Positions 54,603 through 63,979 are shown, counted from the first letter of the stretch. The stretch: DNA of 64,000 nucleotides from Nonlabens spongiae (GCF_002117125.1 NZ_CP019344.1:1426001-1490000); one strand, 5' to 3'. Notes: generated from the letters alone by a model not told the origin. Translations and numbers: made by a program.

Positions 54603-55756
54603 ATGTTGACTGGGATTCTAATAAACGAGAGTTCAGGAAAAAGGGTTCGTAAGTGGCTAACGTGTGATTTTAAAACCTGATTTAAGACGGGATCGTCTTT
54701 CATGTAATAATACATCTCGTGGTAAACGGTTTCAAAAAGGTTTTTCCTTTCGATGGTATTAAAAACAATTATCTGATTTTCAATCCCCTCGCTATATACA
54801 TTATAATCTTCAAATTTAAACCTATTAATCATCAATTGTTGAAGAAAATCAACAGCATTTAGAGCTGTCCCAGGATCATTAATAGCTGGAGAACAGGCTT
54901 TAACCCCTACCTCAACTAAGTGTTTAACATTGGTTTCAAACACATCTGAACACACCGTATGGTCTATAACAAAATGATCCTTGATTTTCTCAATCTCTTC
55001 CTCGCTGAGCTCTCTACTTGATTTAAGAAAAACCTCATTTTCTAAGATAAACGCTCCCTTGAACTTGACGATCTGGATGGACACATCCATTTTTTTTGCA
55101 TCCTTGTATAATTCGCTAACATTGAAGTCATGTAGATATCCACAACTCCCAGAATTGACTATTTCATGATATAAATCTTCACCTTCATAGTTAGAAAAGA
55201 ACTCCTCTTTTGATTTAAACTTCTCTAAGTCTTTATTTGCTTTTTCATATACTTCATCGATAATATAATTGATGTGAATACTTTGAGAAACACTGTGTAT
55301 GAAATAAATAAAAAGGAGAACACAAGCCATGGCAAAAATAATCCCTAGTCCAGACGCCACAGTTGGAAAATAACCACCATTGTCATTTGTCAAACTCAAA
55401 CTCATCACCATGGAATACAAGATCGTACCACTCGTAAATCCTAAAATCAACTGATGGTGCCTCTCCGAAAGTATTAGAGGAATTAAGCGTGGCGAATAGT
55501 TGTTAATATTTCTATTCAAAACATTCATGACCATGGTATAACTAAAAATGGTCAGGGTAAATATCCCACCTATTATGAATGAGAAAATATACTGCGAGTC
55601 CTTTTTATCACTGACCGCGAGCGCATCAGTTAAGCTGTATTCTGCATAATCTATTTCTATGAGATTCATGAGAATAGCAAGTACGACAAAGCACAGCGCT
55701 ATTATCGAAGGTAATAGCGCTATGCTCTTATATAATCTTTTAAGATATACCAGCAT
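54599..55756 (-). CDS. DUF2254 membrane protein, coupled to the rhodopsin gene
   Basis: 385 residues. Four membrane segments (about 11-35, 56-80, 102-122, 134-154) and a soluble C-terminal half (165-385). The family signature A-x-S-P-A-x-N-D-P-x-T-A appears as KACSPAINDPGTALNAV at 287-303. NNYSPRLIPLILSERHH after helix 2 is also conserved with the paralogue at 56760. DUF2254 has no known function. It shares one base with the rhodopsin stop and four with blh. Placement between pump and chromophore enzyme suggests a role in the same process, perhaps in ion movement or membrane sensing (inference). Confidence 0.88.
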   Translation of the reverse strand: MLVYLKRLYKSIALLPSIIALCFVVLAILMNLIEIDYAEYSLTDALAVSDKKDSQYIFSFIIGGIFTLTIFSYTMVMNVLNRNINNYSPRLIPLILSERHHQLILGFTSGTILYSMVMSLSLTNDNGGYFPTVASGLGIIFAMACVLLFIYFIHSVSQSIHINYIIDEVYEKANKDLEKFKSKEEFFSNYEGEDLYHEIVNSGSCGYLHDFNVSELYKDAKKMDVSIQIVKFKGAFILENEVFLKSSRELSEEEIEKIKDHFVIDHTVCSDVFETNVKHLVEVGVKACSPAINDPGTALNAVDFLQQLMINRFKFEDYNVYSEGIENQIIVFNTIERKNLFETVYHEMYYYMKDDPVLNQVLKSHVSHLRTLFPELSFIRIPVNI

Positions 55757-56577
55757 TATTTAGTCTGCACGGAATCCTGACCTATCAGGTTCAACATTTG
55801 TTGCGCAGGAATATATCCAGAGGCAGCAGATTGTTTAATGGCGATGTAAGTTATCATAAGGCCATAAACTGCTTTTGAACTGATGTCTGCGATGGTAAAT
55901 AATAGTTGTCTCCATACGACTCCTTCAGCACTATTAGCGATCCATGGAATTAAGTATGCTATAGGATAAAGAGTCCAAGCAAACATCATTAACCAAAATA
56001 CTTTAGTGATTGTTGACCCAGCTCCACCCAGCATGGTTTTACGGCTGGTGAAAATCTTAGTTCCGACAATCCAATTCATTGCCACAAAAAATGCCGTACT
56101 TATTGCACCCCAGACCAACAATTGATCAATGCTTTCCACTTCATAGAGCTGACCCACATATCCCGTAATGATCATACCCCATGCAAAAAATATGAGCGCT
56201 GCGGCTGTTTTAAACAATGCCGCTCCTCTTATATTCAATACAATTAGTAATTGAGTCAAAAGACATGGAATGGTCACCATCCAGTTCACGTAACGGTATC
56301 CATTGCTGAAAGTAAGATCTGTAGGTTCATAGACACGGCCATTAAAGGCAAAAGCATCAGTCCACATCGTAGCCTGACTGAACAGAATCAACCCTGCACT
56401 TACCATAACGATACATGACAAAGCAGTCGCAACCCGATATTTGGGAGCTACGAATCTAGAAACGAGAATAAAAAAAACGAGTGCGGCGAGATGCGCTCCC
56501 ACACCCATGGTCAGCAAATGATCGATAGCTTCAAATTGCCCCACGGTATATTCAAAAAGAGATTCAATATTTTTCAT
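55756..56577 (-). CDS. light-driven inward chloride pump (NTQ rhodopsin, ClR type)
   Basis: 273 residues, seven helices. The helix-C motif is YRYVNWMVTIPCLLTQLL: Asn98, Thr102 and Gln109 form the NTQ triad of bacterial chloride pumps. Proton pumps have DTE and sodium pumps NDQ at these sites. The retinal Schiff-base lysine is Lys235 in ADISSKAVYG, with Asp231 before it. Leu106 occupies the position that tunes proteorhodopsins toward green. WTLYPIAYLIP in helix F lines the retinal pocket. From memory, the numbering and much of the sequence match the Nonlabens marinus pump. It is first in an operon with DUF2254, blh and a TerB-like gene. Confidence 0.96.
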   Translation of the reverse strand: MKNIESLFEYTVGQFEAIDHLLTMGVGAHLAALVFFILVSRFVAPKYRVATALSCIVMVSAGLILFSQATMWTDAFAFNGRVYEPTDLTFSNGYRYVNWMVTIPCLLTQLLIVLNIRGAALFKTAAALIFFAWGMIITGYVGQLYEVESIDQLLVWGAISTAFFVAMNWIVGTKIFTSRKTMLGGAGSTITKVFWLMMFAWTLYPIAYLIPWIANSAEGVVWRQLLFTIADISSKAVYGLMITYIAIKQSAASGYIPAQQMLNLIGQDSVQTK

Positions 56578-56759
56578 AATTTTTTATTAATCTACAAAAT
56601 ACCATCTTAACTTTTTACATATGGGTTAAGAAATTGTGAATTCACTTAATATTTCGTTACCTCAAGAGTTCGTAATTAGACTTAAAATATTAAAATGGAC
56701 TTAATTGTAGCCACATTGTTTTTACATAATACTTAACTTGTCCTAAGAAGATAACTTTG

Positions 56760-58049
56760 ATGAAAATCCTAACGAGAATCAAGTCCTTTTATAATGCGAC
56801 CACCAGCAGCATTGCCTTTTATCCAGTTCTTATAGCCATAGCTGCCATATTACTAGCATCAGGAGCAAAAATTGCTGAGGGAGCTGGAGTTAGTGAATTA
56901 ATAAGTGAGCATGCACCTTTACTGATCCTTCATGATGCTGACACTGCAAGAAATCTACTCACAACCTTCATCGCTGGAGGTATAAGTATACTAGTGTTCT
57001 CCTTCTCCATGGTGATGCTTCTTCTCAATCAGGCTGCAACAAATTACAGTCCGCGTATTTTACCCAACCTTATTTCAGAAAAAAAACATCAATTTGTATT
57101 AGGGATCTTTTTTGGAACCATTCTCTACAGTATTATGATCGTACTAGATGTGGATCCATCGGGAAATGACTACCAGCTACCCAGCTTCTCAATTATAATT
57201 TCTATTGCTATAGCTCTCACGGCACTTACCGCATTTATTTACTTTATCCACAGCATTTCTTCCAGTATACAAATCAATCATATAATGCGCGAGATATTTA
57301 CGCTTTCGCGAAAGCATCTACAAATAATCATCGACGGTCAAAACGATCATCCAGGATTTGACAATCTCGAGTCATGGTACGAATACAAAACACCACAAGC
57401 GGGAACATTTCAAAACTTAAGCACCACCGCACTAAAGGAATTTATGCAAACTTCTAAGAACAAAATGCACGTTTTATCTTTAAAAGGCTCATATCTAAGA
57501 GATGAAGACATCATCTTCAAAACCAAAAATAAAGTGTCAGACGAGGATCTGGAGCAGCTTTATAAAAATTTCAATTTCAGCAATACAGAACTGGTGAGTG
57601 ACAATTATATCTTAGGTGTCAAGCAAATTGCCGAAATAGGAATCAAAGCTATGTCACCAGGGGTAAACGACCCTGGTACAGCGGTGGACACTCTAAATTA
57701 TCTAACGGAACTTCTAGCATTACGAATGTTAAAGAACGATACAAATGTCATCTGCAATGATGAAGAGGAACCTATTTTGAGCCTAAACGATCTTGAATTT
57801 TCAGACATGATCTACCACGTGTTAGCTCCTTATAGGCAGTACTGCAAACATGATTTTACAGTTATGTATAAAATTTTTGACATGCTCTTATATTTGATGA
57901 CGGTAAAAGCTGTAAATCATAAATTTTACGAGATCATAAGGTATCAAACTAAATTATGCCTTATGGATGTCGAGTCTAATATGGAGAACAAAGAAGATCT
58001 CAAAAAACTTCAGCGAATAGCAGAAAAAATATCTGGTCATGAAAATTAA
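56760..58049 (+). CDS. DUF2254 membrane protein, divergent from the rhodopsin gene
   Basis: 429 residues from the ATG at 56760; the TTG before it is not needed. Built like the other DUF2254 protein: four N-terminal membrane segments, TNYSPRILPNLISEKKH after helix 2, and the signature KAMSPGVNDPGTAVDTL at about 297-313. Clearly a paralogue of the gene at 54599 but diverged. It shares a 182-bp divergent promoter region with the rhodopsin gene and overlaps the esterase gene by 11 bp. A palindrome copy encodes L-S-R-K without a length change relative to the paralogue. Confidence 0.88.
   Translation: MKILTRIKSFYNATTSSIAFYPVLIAIAAILLASGAKIAEGAGVSELISEHAPLLILHDADTARNLLTTFIAGGISILVFSFSMVMLLLNQAATNYSPRILPNLISEKKHQFVLGIFFGTILYSIMIVLDVDPSGNDYQLPSFSIIISIAIALTALTAFIYFIHSISSSIQINHIMREIFTLSRKHLQIIIDGQNDHPGFDNLESWYEYKTPQAGTFQNLSTTALKEFMQTSKNKMHVLSLKGSYLRDEDIIFKTKNKVSDEDLEQLYKNFNFSNTELVSDNYILGVKQIAEIGIKAMSPGVNDPGTAVDTLNYLTELLALRMLKNDTNVICNDEEEPILSLNDLEFSDMIYHVLAPYRQYCKHDFTVMYKIFDMLLYLMTVKAVNHKFYEIIRYQTKLCLMDVESNMENKEDLKKLQRIAEKISGHEN
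57302..57315. repeat. GCTTTCGCGAAAGC palindrome inside the second DUF2254 gene
   Basis: Perfect copy, read in a third frame (L-S-R-K). The flanking helix aligns without gap with the paralogue at 54599. Confidence 0.9.
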
Positions 58050-58830
58050 GAGATTGGTTTTACTTTTTTGCTTTCTGATATGCCTTTCAAATTTAAGTCC
58101 AGCTCAGGAAGTGGTGGTGGATTCTTTAAATTACAATGGCACTCCAAGGAAAATAAGAATATATCTACCATCACAGAACATAGATTTTTCAAAATCTAAG
58201 ATTATCTATATGCTTGATGCTCAAAATCTCTTTGACGATGAAACAAGCTACGCAGGAGAATGGGAGGTAGACGAAGCTATTGACAACAATATAAATGTGA
58301 ATCAAAAACCAGTTGTCGTAGGAATTGATCATGGTAATGCTGAGCGTATCAATGAACTCACTCCTTACGCACATAAAAAGTATGGTGGAGGAAAAGCAGA
58401 AGAATTCCTAGTTTTTCTCATCAATGAAGTAATGCCCCACATAGAACGCAAATTTCAATTTCAACACTCAAGAATAAATACCGTAATTGCAGGGAGTTCC
58501 CTGGGTGGATTATTTGCACATTACGCACTATTTTCTGAACCTAAAGTATTTAGTGCTGCTGGTGTATTCTCTCCTTCTTATTGGTTCTCAGATAAGATAT
58601 ATCGGCTCTCCAAGGATACAATAATCACCCTACCCACTTTTATATACCTAAGTGGTGGAGATTCAGAGAGTGAAAAGCTTGTCCAAGAAATGAGGTCCAT
58701 GCAGTCTCTTTTAGATACAAAAGAGAATATGACTACCAAAATAACGATAATTCCAGGTGGAGAACATAATGAAAAACAATGGAGAGAGTCATTTCCCTCT
58801 TTTCTAGAAACCTTGGAGATTAAGAATTGA
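58039..58830 (+). CDS. exported alpha/beta-hydrolase esterase (enterochelin-esterase/esterase D-like)
   Basis: 263 residues. Signal peptide 1-22 (ending LSPAQE). The nucleophile elbow GSSLGG is at about residue 153 (VIAGSSLGGLFAHYALF), the catalytic Asp likely in YLSGGDSES, and the His in IPGGEHNEKQW. The family hydrolyses esters of varied acids; the substrate is unknown. It overlaps the DUF2254 gene upstream and, head-on, the DUF2147 gene by 11 bp. Co-transcription with DUF2254 is likely. Confidence 0.85.
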   Translation: MKIKRLVLLFCFLICLSNLSPAQEVVVDSLNYNGTPRKIRIYLPSQNIDFSKSKIIYMLDAQNLFDDETSYAGEWEVDEAIDNNINVNQKPVVVGIDHGNAERINELTPYAHKKYGGGKAEEFLVFLINEVMPHIERKFQFQHSRINTVIAGSSLGGLFAHYALFSEPKVFSAAGVFSPSYWFSDKIYRLSKDTIITLPTFIYLSGGDSESEKLVQEMRSMQSLLDTKENMTTKITIIPGGEHNEKQWRESFPSFLETLEIKN

Positions 58831-59254
58831 GCCGTTCCCAGATCTGTGTTCTGTATAAAAAAAGAACGTAACCTCTTACATTAAGTTTGTTGGGATCATT
58901 TTCATCTAACCAAATTTTACATTTATAGGTTTTCCCTTTTTCAGGGTCTAAAATGGTTCCATTTTCATATTCATCTCCATCTTTTTCTAAACCCCACATA
59001 ATTTCTAAACCGATAATAGGTTGATCTTTGAATTTACCTTCGCAATTTTGACAGATAGGATTCTGAGGAGCCTCTGAATCAATAACCTTCAGAACTTTAC
59101 CGTAATATTTATCGCCTTTTTTATAGATCTCCATATGAGATTTGACCTTGCCAGTTTTATCATCAATGGTTTTCCAAACTCCTACTACAGAATTCTGAGC
59201 ATGGACATATATAGAGCTAAAGATCAGAAAGAATAGAACAAAGTGTCTTTTCAT
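58820..59254 (-). CDS. DUF2147 family exported protein
   Basis: 144 residues. Signal peptide 1-19 (ending YVHAQ). The mature part has VVGVWKTIDDKTGKVKSHMEIY, YYGKVLKV and LKVRGY-like LNVRGYVLFLYRTQIW, the DUF2147 beta-barrel pattern. Two cysteines (PICQNCEG) could form a disulfide. Function unknown. Its 3' end overlaps the esterase gene on the other strand. Confidence 0.88.
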   Translation of the reverse strand: MKRHFVLFFLIFSSIYVHAQNSVVGVWKTIDDKTGKVKSHMEIYKKGDKYYGKVLKVIDSEAPQNPICQNCEGKFKDQPIIGLEIMWGLEKDGDEYENGTILDPEKGKTYKCKIWLDENDPNKLNVRGYVLFLYRTQIWERLNS

Positions 59255-59304
59255 TTTTTCTTCTAAAGGTAAATGAAGAAAGCTAAAATATGCTTAAACA
59301 AATA

Positions 59305-59330
59305 AAAAACCACAGCAAGCTGTGGTTTTT
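59305..59330 (-). terminator. terminator of the subtilisin gene
   Basis: Stem AACCACAGC / GCTGTGGTT with a two-base centre, A-run on the left that reads as T6 on the minus strand. Confidence 0.85.
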
Positions 59331-59356
59331 ACTCAATAATTGAACGTGAAAGAGTA

Positions 59357-61252
59357 CTACTTCACGATAAGCTTTTTAGTAGTGCTTGCACTACCATCAG
59401 AAACATTCATAAGATAAACACCACTTTTTAATGTGCTGATATCAATTCTTTGTTGGAAAACAGAGCTGTTGTCAAAACTTCTATTGAGGACTTGTTTAGC
59501 CAAAATATCATGAATCGTGATATTTATCTTAGATCCGCTCAACTGTCCATTCATTGCTACGTTCACAAAATTATTTGCTGGGTTCGGATAGATTTTCACC
59601 GTTTCCAAAGTATCAGTTGAAGTCGAAAGAGTTCCTGGGTCAGCACCTTGAATGATTAAACTGAATTCTTGTGATCCAAAACGTAAACTACTACCTTTAT
59701 GATCAACTGTTATCGAATAAGAACCAGCTGGAGCATCAATCTCTACAATCTCAATATTGTCAACATCGTTAACACCTTTTGTAGCAGCTGCAGTAAAATT
59801 ATTAACATTAAGTTTCCATGGGAAAAAATCTACACCATTACTATCAGTGAGTTTAATATCTAAATCGTTTACCAAGGCAGGTGTTGGATCATCTTCAGGA
59901 GCGGAATTTGTATTACCAAAAGGGTCAGTCCAAGAAAGCGCAACTTTTAACTTTGATTGGTTTGAAACAACATTTCTAGTAAAAGTTGCACCAGATGTCA
60001 ACTCCTCCTCTTGAATCAATGTAGAGCTACCTTCGTTAAGAAGAACTTGAGCAGCAGCTTCCACATCCATAAGCCCCCACCCGAAACGATAATCTGGACC
60101 AGCAGCGTTACCAGCTTCCTTAGTTGAGCTTAAAACTAATCCTTTCATACTAGCTGATCTCAGGACTTGAGAAGGATTAAGATCATCATATAAATCGTGT
60201 AAAAGAGCAATTCCACCAGAGACCATAGGAGTAGCCATTGATGTACCATTCAGAGTCCCGTAGGCAGTATCTGATGTAGCGATTGGACTTGTCACGTTAA
60301 CTCCAACTGCAACAATATCAGGTTTTATACGACCGTCATCTGCAGGACCCCATGAGCTAAAAGTTGACATAGTCACATCGCTCGGATTAGTATAATTCAA
60401 TTCTTGTTCTACTGCTCCCACCGTGATAACATTTTTGGCAATAGCCTTATCTGTTATCAAATCATAACCTGAATCACTAGTATTGAAACCATCTCCTCTA
60501 TCATTTCCAGCAGCAACAACCGGTAAGAAAAACGGATTAAAATAAGTTATGATATCAAACCCTCTAGCATCAGAGTCGTATTTACCAGTCAGATATACCA
60601 AATTATTTTGAAGCACTAATCCGTAGCTATGATTACTTAGAATCATTCCGGCTTCAGCTTCAGGTCTAATCTCACCTGTATCGTCTTGTAAATCATAACT
60701 TCTAAGCGTCCCCTCATAAGCTACGCCTCTCCGAGATGATGTGGTTGTTCCATCTCCTATAATAGTTCCACCAACATGTGTTGCGTGATTGTCAAGAATT
60801 CTTGAAAATTCCAATAAAGTTACTCTCGATAATAAATCAGTATGAGTAGACCTCACATCTCCACCATCCCAAATCCCTACAACAATACCATTGCCAGTAG
60901 CATTTACGCCTAGTGATCCCCCAGGATAGAGTTTCTGTGCTTCAATAGTTCTGACTCCAGGTAGATTATAAATAGAGACATATTTAGGATCGCCACTTTG
61001 AGTCACATCTTCTAGAACCACAAGATTCCCCTTCTCATCTCTATATTTAACAGGTACATTATTTACCTGGAGATATGCATCTATACGTGCTAAGCGTTCC
61101 TCATTATATCTATTAAGCTCCTGTCTTGCCAGATCTTGAAATTTAGAATTTGTGTTGTTAGAAATATATTTTCTTTGAGCCTCGCTTTGCCCTAAGACTG
61201 ATGCAGTTGATGCAGTTAAAAGGAGACCTGCTATTAAGTATTTCAATTTCAT
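59357..61252 (-). CDS. T9SS-secreted S8 (subtilisin-like) serine protease
   Basis: 631 residues. Signal peptide 1-21, then a short propeptide-like helical region. The subtilisin triad is Asp129 (GIWDGGDV), His156 (NHATHVGG) and Ser337 (NGTSMATPMVSGG), with the oxyanion Asn249 (VAAGNDRG). A P-domain-like beta region covers about 410-550 (KVALSWTDPFG). A type A sorting domain follows at about 556-631 (VKIYPNPANNFVNVAMNG ... SGVYLMNVSDG) for export through the type IX system. A secreted, probably surface or released, protease. Confidence 0.95.
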   Translation of the reverse strand: MKLKYLIAGLLLTASTASVLGQSEAQRKYISNNTNSKFQDLARQELNRYNEERLARIDAYLQVNNVPVKYRDEKGNLVVLEDVTQSGDPKYVSIYNLPGVRTIEAQKLYPGGSLGVNATGNGIVVGIWDGGDVRSTHTDLLSRVTLLEFSRILDNHATHVGGTIIGDGTTTSSRRGVAYEGTLRSYDLQDDTGEIRPEAEAGMILSNHSYGLVLQNNLVYLTGKYDSDARGFDIITYFNPFFLPVVAAGNDRGDGFNTSDSGYDLITDKAIAKNVITVGAVEQELNYTNPSDVTMSTFSSWGPADDGRIKPDIVAVGVNVTSPIATSDTAYGTLNGTSMATPMVSGGIALLHDLYDDLNPSQVLRSASMKGLVLSSTKEAGNAAGPDYRFGWGLMDVEAAAQVLLNEGSSTLIQEEELTSGATFTRNVVSNQSKLKVALSWTDPFGNTNSAPEDDPTPALVNDLDIKLTDSNGVDFFPWKLNVNNFTAAATKGVNDVDNIEIVEIDAPAGSYSITVDHKGSSLRFGSQEFSLIIQGADPGTLSTSTDTLETVKIYPNPANNFVNVAMNGQLSGSKINITIHDILAKQVLNRSFDNSSVFQQRIDISTLKSGVYLMNVSDGSASTTKKLIVK

Positions 61253-61400
61253 ACGGAGAAGTTTATTAGGTGAAGGGTAATTAAGCGACTCAATACCCTA
61301 TATTTGTTTTATTATTACTTGGTCGCAATTTAATTGATAATTTACAATTTTTCACATGACCAATCAAGTTTAGTTATCGTTTAAAAGATTTAGCATTTTT

Positions 61401-62519
61401 ATGAAATTCATAGTTTCAAGTTCCTATTTGCAACGCAATCTTCAAGCATTAGGAGGAGTTATAAATAACAACAATACTTTACCAATTCTTGACAATTTCC
61501 TTTTTGAACTCACTGGTAATTCTTTGAAAGTCTCAGCTAGTGATATGGAAACAACAATCACCACAATTTTGGAGGTTGAGAGTCAAGATGATGGCAACAT
61601 TGCATTGCCCGCTAAATTATTACTTGATACACTCAAGACTTTTCCAGAACAACCACTCACATTTCATGCCGAAAATGCAACAACAATCATCAGTCATGAT
61701 CGTGGGAAGTCTGAAATAGCCTGTGCTTCTGCTGATGAATTCCCAAAGACGGTGTCTCTTAATGAACCTAAGAGCACAACCTTAATGGGGGATGTTCTAG
61801 CCACTGCAATCAATAAAACCATTTTCGCGACTGGAAATGATGACTTGAGACCTGTGATGAGCGGTGTATTTTTCCAGTTAGCAAGCGATGGACTCACATT
61901 TGTAGCAACTGACGCTCACAAATTGGTCAAATATAAGCGCGAGGATTCAAGTGCTACTGACACTGCTGAATTCATCATGCCTAAGAAGCCTCTAAACCTT
62001 CTAAAATCTATGCTTCAAGGCAATGAATCTGAAGTGTTAATAGAGTATAATGAAAGTAATGCGAGATTCTCTTTTGATGATACTGCGGTAGTTTGCCGAC
62101 TTATAGATGGGAAATACCCTAACTATGAGGCGGTAATCCCTAAGGAAAACCCTAACAAATTGGTCATATCCAGAACCCAGTTTCTAAACTCAGTAAGAAG
62201 GGTAAGTATTTTCTCAAATAAAACAACTCATCAAATACGTCTAAGAATGGCGGGCGCAGAACTGAACATAAGCGCAGAGGATCTGGATTATAGCAATAAA
62301 GCAGATGAAAGGCTAACCTGTGACTATCAAGGTGATGATATGCAAATAGGCTTCAATAGTCGCTTCCTTATTGAAATGCTGAATAACTTAAACTGCGATG
62401 AAGTGTCTTTGGAGATGTCACTACCTAATCGTGCTGGAATACTTACGCCCATAGATGGATTAGATGAAGGAGAAAGAGTAACCATGCTAGTAATGCCTGT
62501 AATGCTCAGCCAGTCATAG
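61401..62519 (+). CDS. dnaN: DNA polymerase III beta sliding clamp
   Basis: 372 residues, the normal length of a three-domain clamp. Starts MKFIVSSSYLQRNLQALGGV and has the internal FATGNDDLRPVMSGVFFQ and CRLIDGKYPNYEAVIP motifs; ends with MLVMPVML, the usual M-P-M/V-x-L form. It encircles DNA and tethers polymerase III. dnaA is not next to it, as in many Bacteroidetes, so this is not evidence for the origin. Confidence 0.97.
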   Translation: MKFIVSSSYLQRNLQALGGVINNNNTLPILDNFLFELTGNSLKVSASDMETTITTILEVESQDDGNIALPAKLLLDTLKTFPEQPLTFHAENATTIISHDRGKSEIACASADEFPKTVSLNEPKSTTLMGDVLATAINKTIFATGNDDLRPVMSGVFFQLASDGLTFVATDAHKLVKYKREDSSATDTAEFIMPKKPLNLLKSMLQGNESEVLIEYNESNARFSFDDTAVVCRLIDGKYPNYEAVIPKENPNKLVISRTQFLNSVRRVSIFSNKTTHQIRLRMAGAELNISAEDLDYSNKADERLTCDYQGDDMQIGFNSRFLIEMLNNLNCDEVSLEMSLPNRAGILTPIDGLDEGERVTMLVMPVMLSQS

Positions 62520-62540
62520 TTTTAAGACCCAGAAACACAA

Positions 62541-62575
62541 AACCCCCAAACCTTAATCAGTTTGGGGGTTTTTAT
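62541..62575. terminator. bidirectional terminator between dnaN and the OmpA gene
   Basis: Stem AACCCCCAAAC / GTTTGGGGGTT, eight-base loop, TTTAT after it. Lies between two converging genes. Confidence 0.9.
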
Positions 62576-62594
62576 TTATAATATGAATTGAAGC

Positions 62595-63287
62595 TTATTG
62601 TTTCTCAGCTTCCTTTCTCGCATCCTCTCGCATTTCTTCTCCTGCAACTATTCCTATTTCCACTCTTCTATTTTCAGCTCGACCTTCTGGAGTTTCATTA
62701 GTTGATCGAGGATCAGCCTCACCACTATAAGTCATTGTAATCCGATCCCTTGAAATATTGTGCGTTGCCAGATAATCAACTACACTCTGAGCTCGTCTTT
62801 TGGATAAATCCATGTTATATTCAGCAGCACCTTGATCGTCAGTATGACCAGCTACCAAAACTTCTGTTCCTGGATATTTAGTCATAATGTTAGTAAGCTT
62901 ATCTAACGTAGCTTTTGAGCTCGTATTCAAAGTTGCCTGATTAGTAGCAAAACGTACACCACTACCCTCATCAAAAGTCACCACAATACCTTCACCCACA
63001 CGTTCTACCTCAGCTCCCGGTAATTCCTGAGATATTTCTTGAGCCTGTTTATCCATTCTCCGACCTATAATATTACCAGCAACTCCTCCTACTACAGCTC
63101 CTATAACTGCACCTTCTGTCTGGTTGTCACCGTCACCTACATTGTTTCCTATGATTAAGCCCAGTATAGTTCCTCCAGCAGCACCTATTGCGGTACCTCG
63201 CTGTTGATTATTGCTGTTTTTAACAGCTCCACAAGACGCAATGAATATGGCTAACAGAGCTATGGTTATATATTTTAAATTTCTCAT
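62595..63287 (-). CDS. OmpA-family lipoprotein with glycine zipper
   Basis: 230 residues. Lipoprotein signal with Cys19 (IASCGA). A glycine-zipper stretch at about 30-75 (GTAIGAAGGTILGLIIGNN, then GAVIGAVVGGVAGNIIG). A C-terminal OmpA peptidoglycan-binding domain at about 105-215 (VLVAGHTDDQGAAEYNMDLS with Asp, and NRRVEIGI with Arg). It tethers the outer membrane to the cell wall. 3 bp separate it from the lipoprotein gene upstream. Confidence 0.93.
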   Translation of the reverse strand: MRNLKYITIALLAIFIASCGAVKNSNNQQRGTAIGAAGGTILGLIIGNNVGDGDNQTEGAVIGAVVGGVAGNIIGRRMDKQAQEISQELPGAEVERVGEGIVVTFDEGSGVRFATNQATLNTSSKATLDKLTNIMTKYPGTEVLVAGHTDDQGAAEYNMDLSKRRAQSVVDYLATHNISRDRITMTYSGEADPRSTNETPEGRAENRRVEIGIVAGEEMREDARKEAEKQ

Positions 63288-63290
63288 TTC

Positions 63291-63779
63291 TTATTGATTT
63301 AAAGTTGTTCTTATTAATTTCAATTCCATGTTTACGGGACCACCATCTATAGTCAAACGCTGTCCCAAAATAATCTGATTCTCACTAACTGATTTTATAT
63401 TCAATGTGTAGCCTAAATCATCTACTGAGTTATAATCTTCATCAGTAGGCTTAAGTTTGAAAGTTCTACTGGCTGAGTCGAGTACCCATATAAAATACCG
63501 TTTTCCCGTCTCACATGAATTACTTGTTATCTCGTAACTCCCCTTGTTATTATTTGAAACAAAGTTCCAATCACTAACTAGAAAACAATCTGTATCCGTA
63601 TCGTTGAATAGGGTAACGTTATATTTTCTGTAGCCATCAAAATCCACAGATGCAAGTGTCCAGTTGCCTTTAAACTCTTTTTTATCAATTTCACGGCCCG
63701 CAATGCTTACCGTGCTTTGTTTAGACCCACACGATATCAACAGCATGGACATGATAATAAATCCTAAAACTCGATTCAT
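63291..63779 (-). CDS. lipocalin-like lipoprotein
   Basis: 162 residues. Lipoprotein signal MNRVLGFIIMSMLLISC with Cys17. The mature part reads FKGNWTLASVDFDGYRK and ends in beta strands (YTLNIKSVSENQIILGQR), a lipocalin-family pattern common in flavobacteria. Co-transcribed with the OmpA gene (3-bp gap). Function unknown; a role in envelope maintenance is inferred from the partner. Confidence 0.82.
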   Translation of the reverse strand: MNRVLGFIIMSMLLISCGSKQSTVSIAGREIDKKEFKGNWTLASVDFDGYRKYNVTLFNDTDTDCFLVSDWNFVSNNNKGSYEITSNSCETGKRYFIWVLDSASRTFKLKPTDEDYNSVDDLGYTLNIKSVSENQIILGQRLTIDGGPVNMELKLIRTTLNQ

Positions 63780-63923
63780 AAAAATTTTTGAGGAAATGTA
63801 TAATTAATCGACAGTAGCGATAAACAAATTAACCATAATTAACGCAGTTTAGTTAATATGATGAAAAATCCCTTCATCATTAACGACGACCTTGTACTTC
63901 TAGCAGTATCTACGATTTTAAAA

Positions 63924-63957
63924 CAAAAAAACCATAGCTCTCAAGCCATGGTTCTTT
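63924..63957 (-). terminator. terminator of a gene beyond the right edge
   Basis: Stem AACCATAGCT / AGCCATGGTT with one mismatch and a short loop. The A7 on the left reads as T7 on the minus strand, so it should end a minus-strand gene starting beyond the window. Confidence 0.7.
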
Positions 63958-63979
63958 CTGTATCGTTTGTATCTGTCTC

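Noticed and set aside
55756..56577. Proton-pump or sodium-pump rhodopsin
   Set aside because: The motif is Asn-Thr-Gln, not Asp-Thr-Glu or Asn-Asp-Gln.
56752..56759. TAACTTTG as the -7 promoter box of the second DUF2254 gene
   Set aside because: It fits the consensus exactly but ends directly at the ATG, so transcription would start inside the gene.
61401..62519. dnaN as a sign of the replication origin
   Set aside because: dnaA, DnaA boxes or other origin features were not seen nearby.
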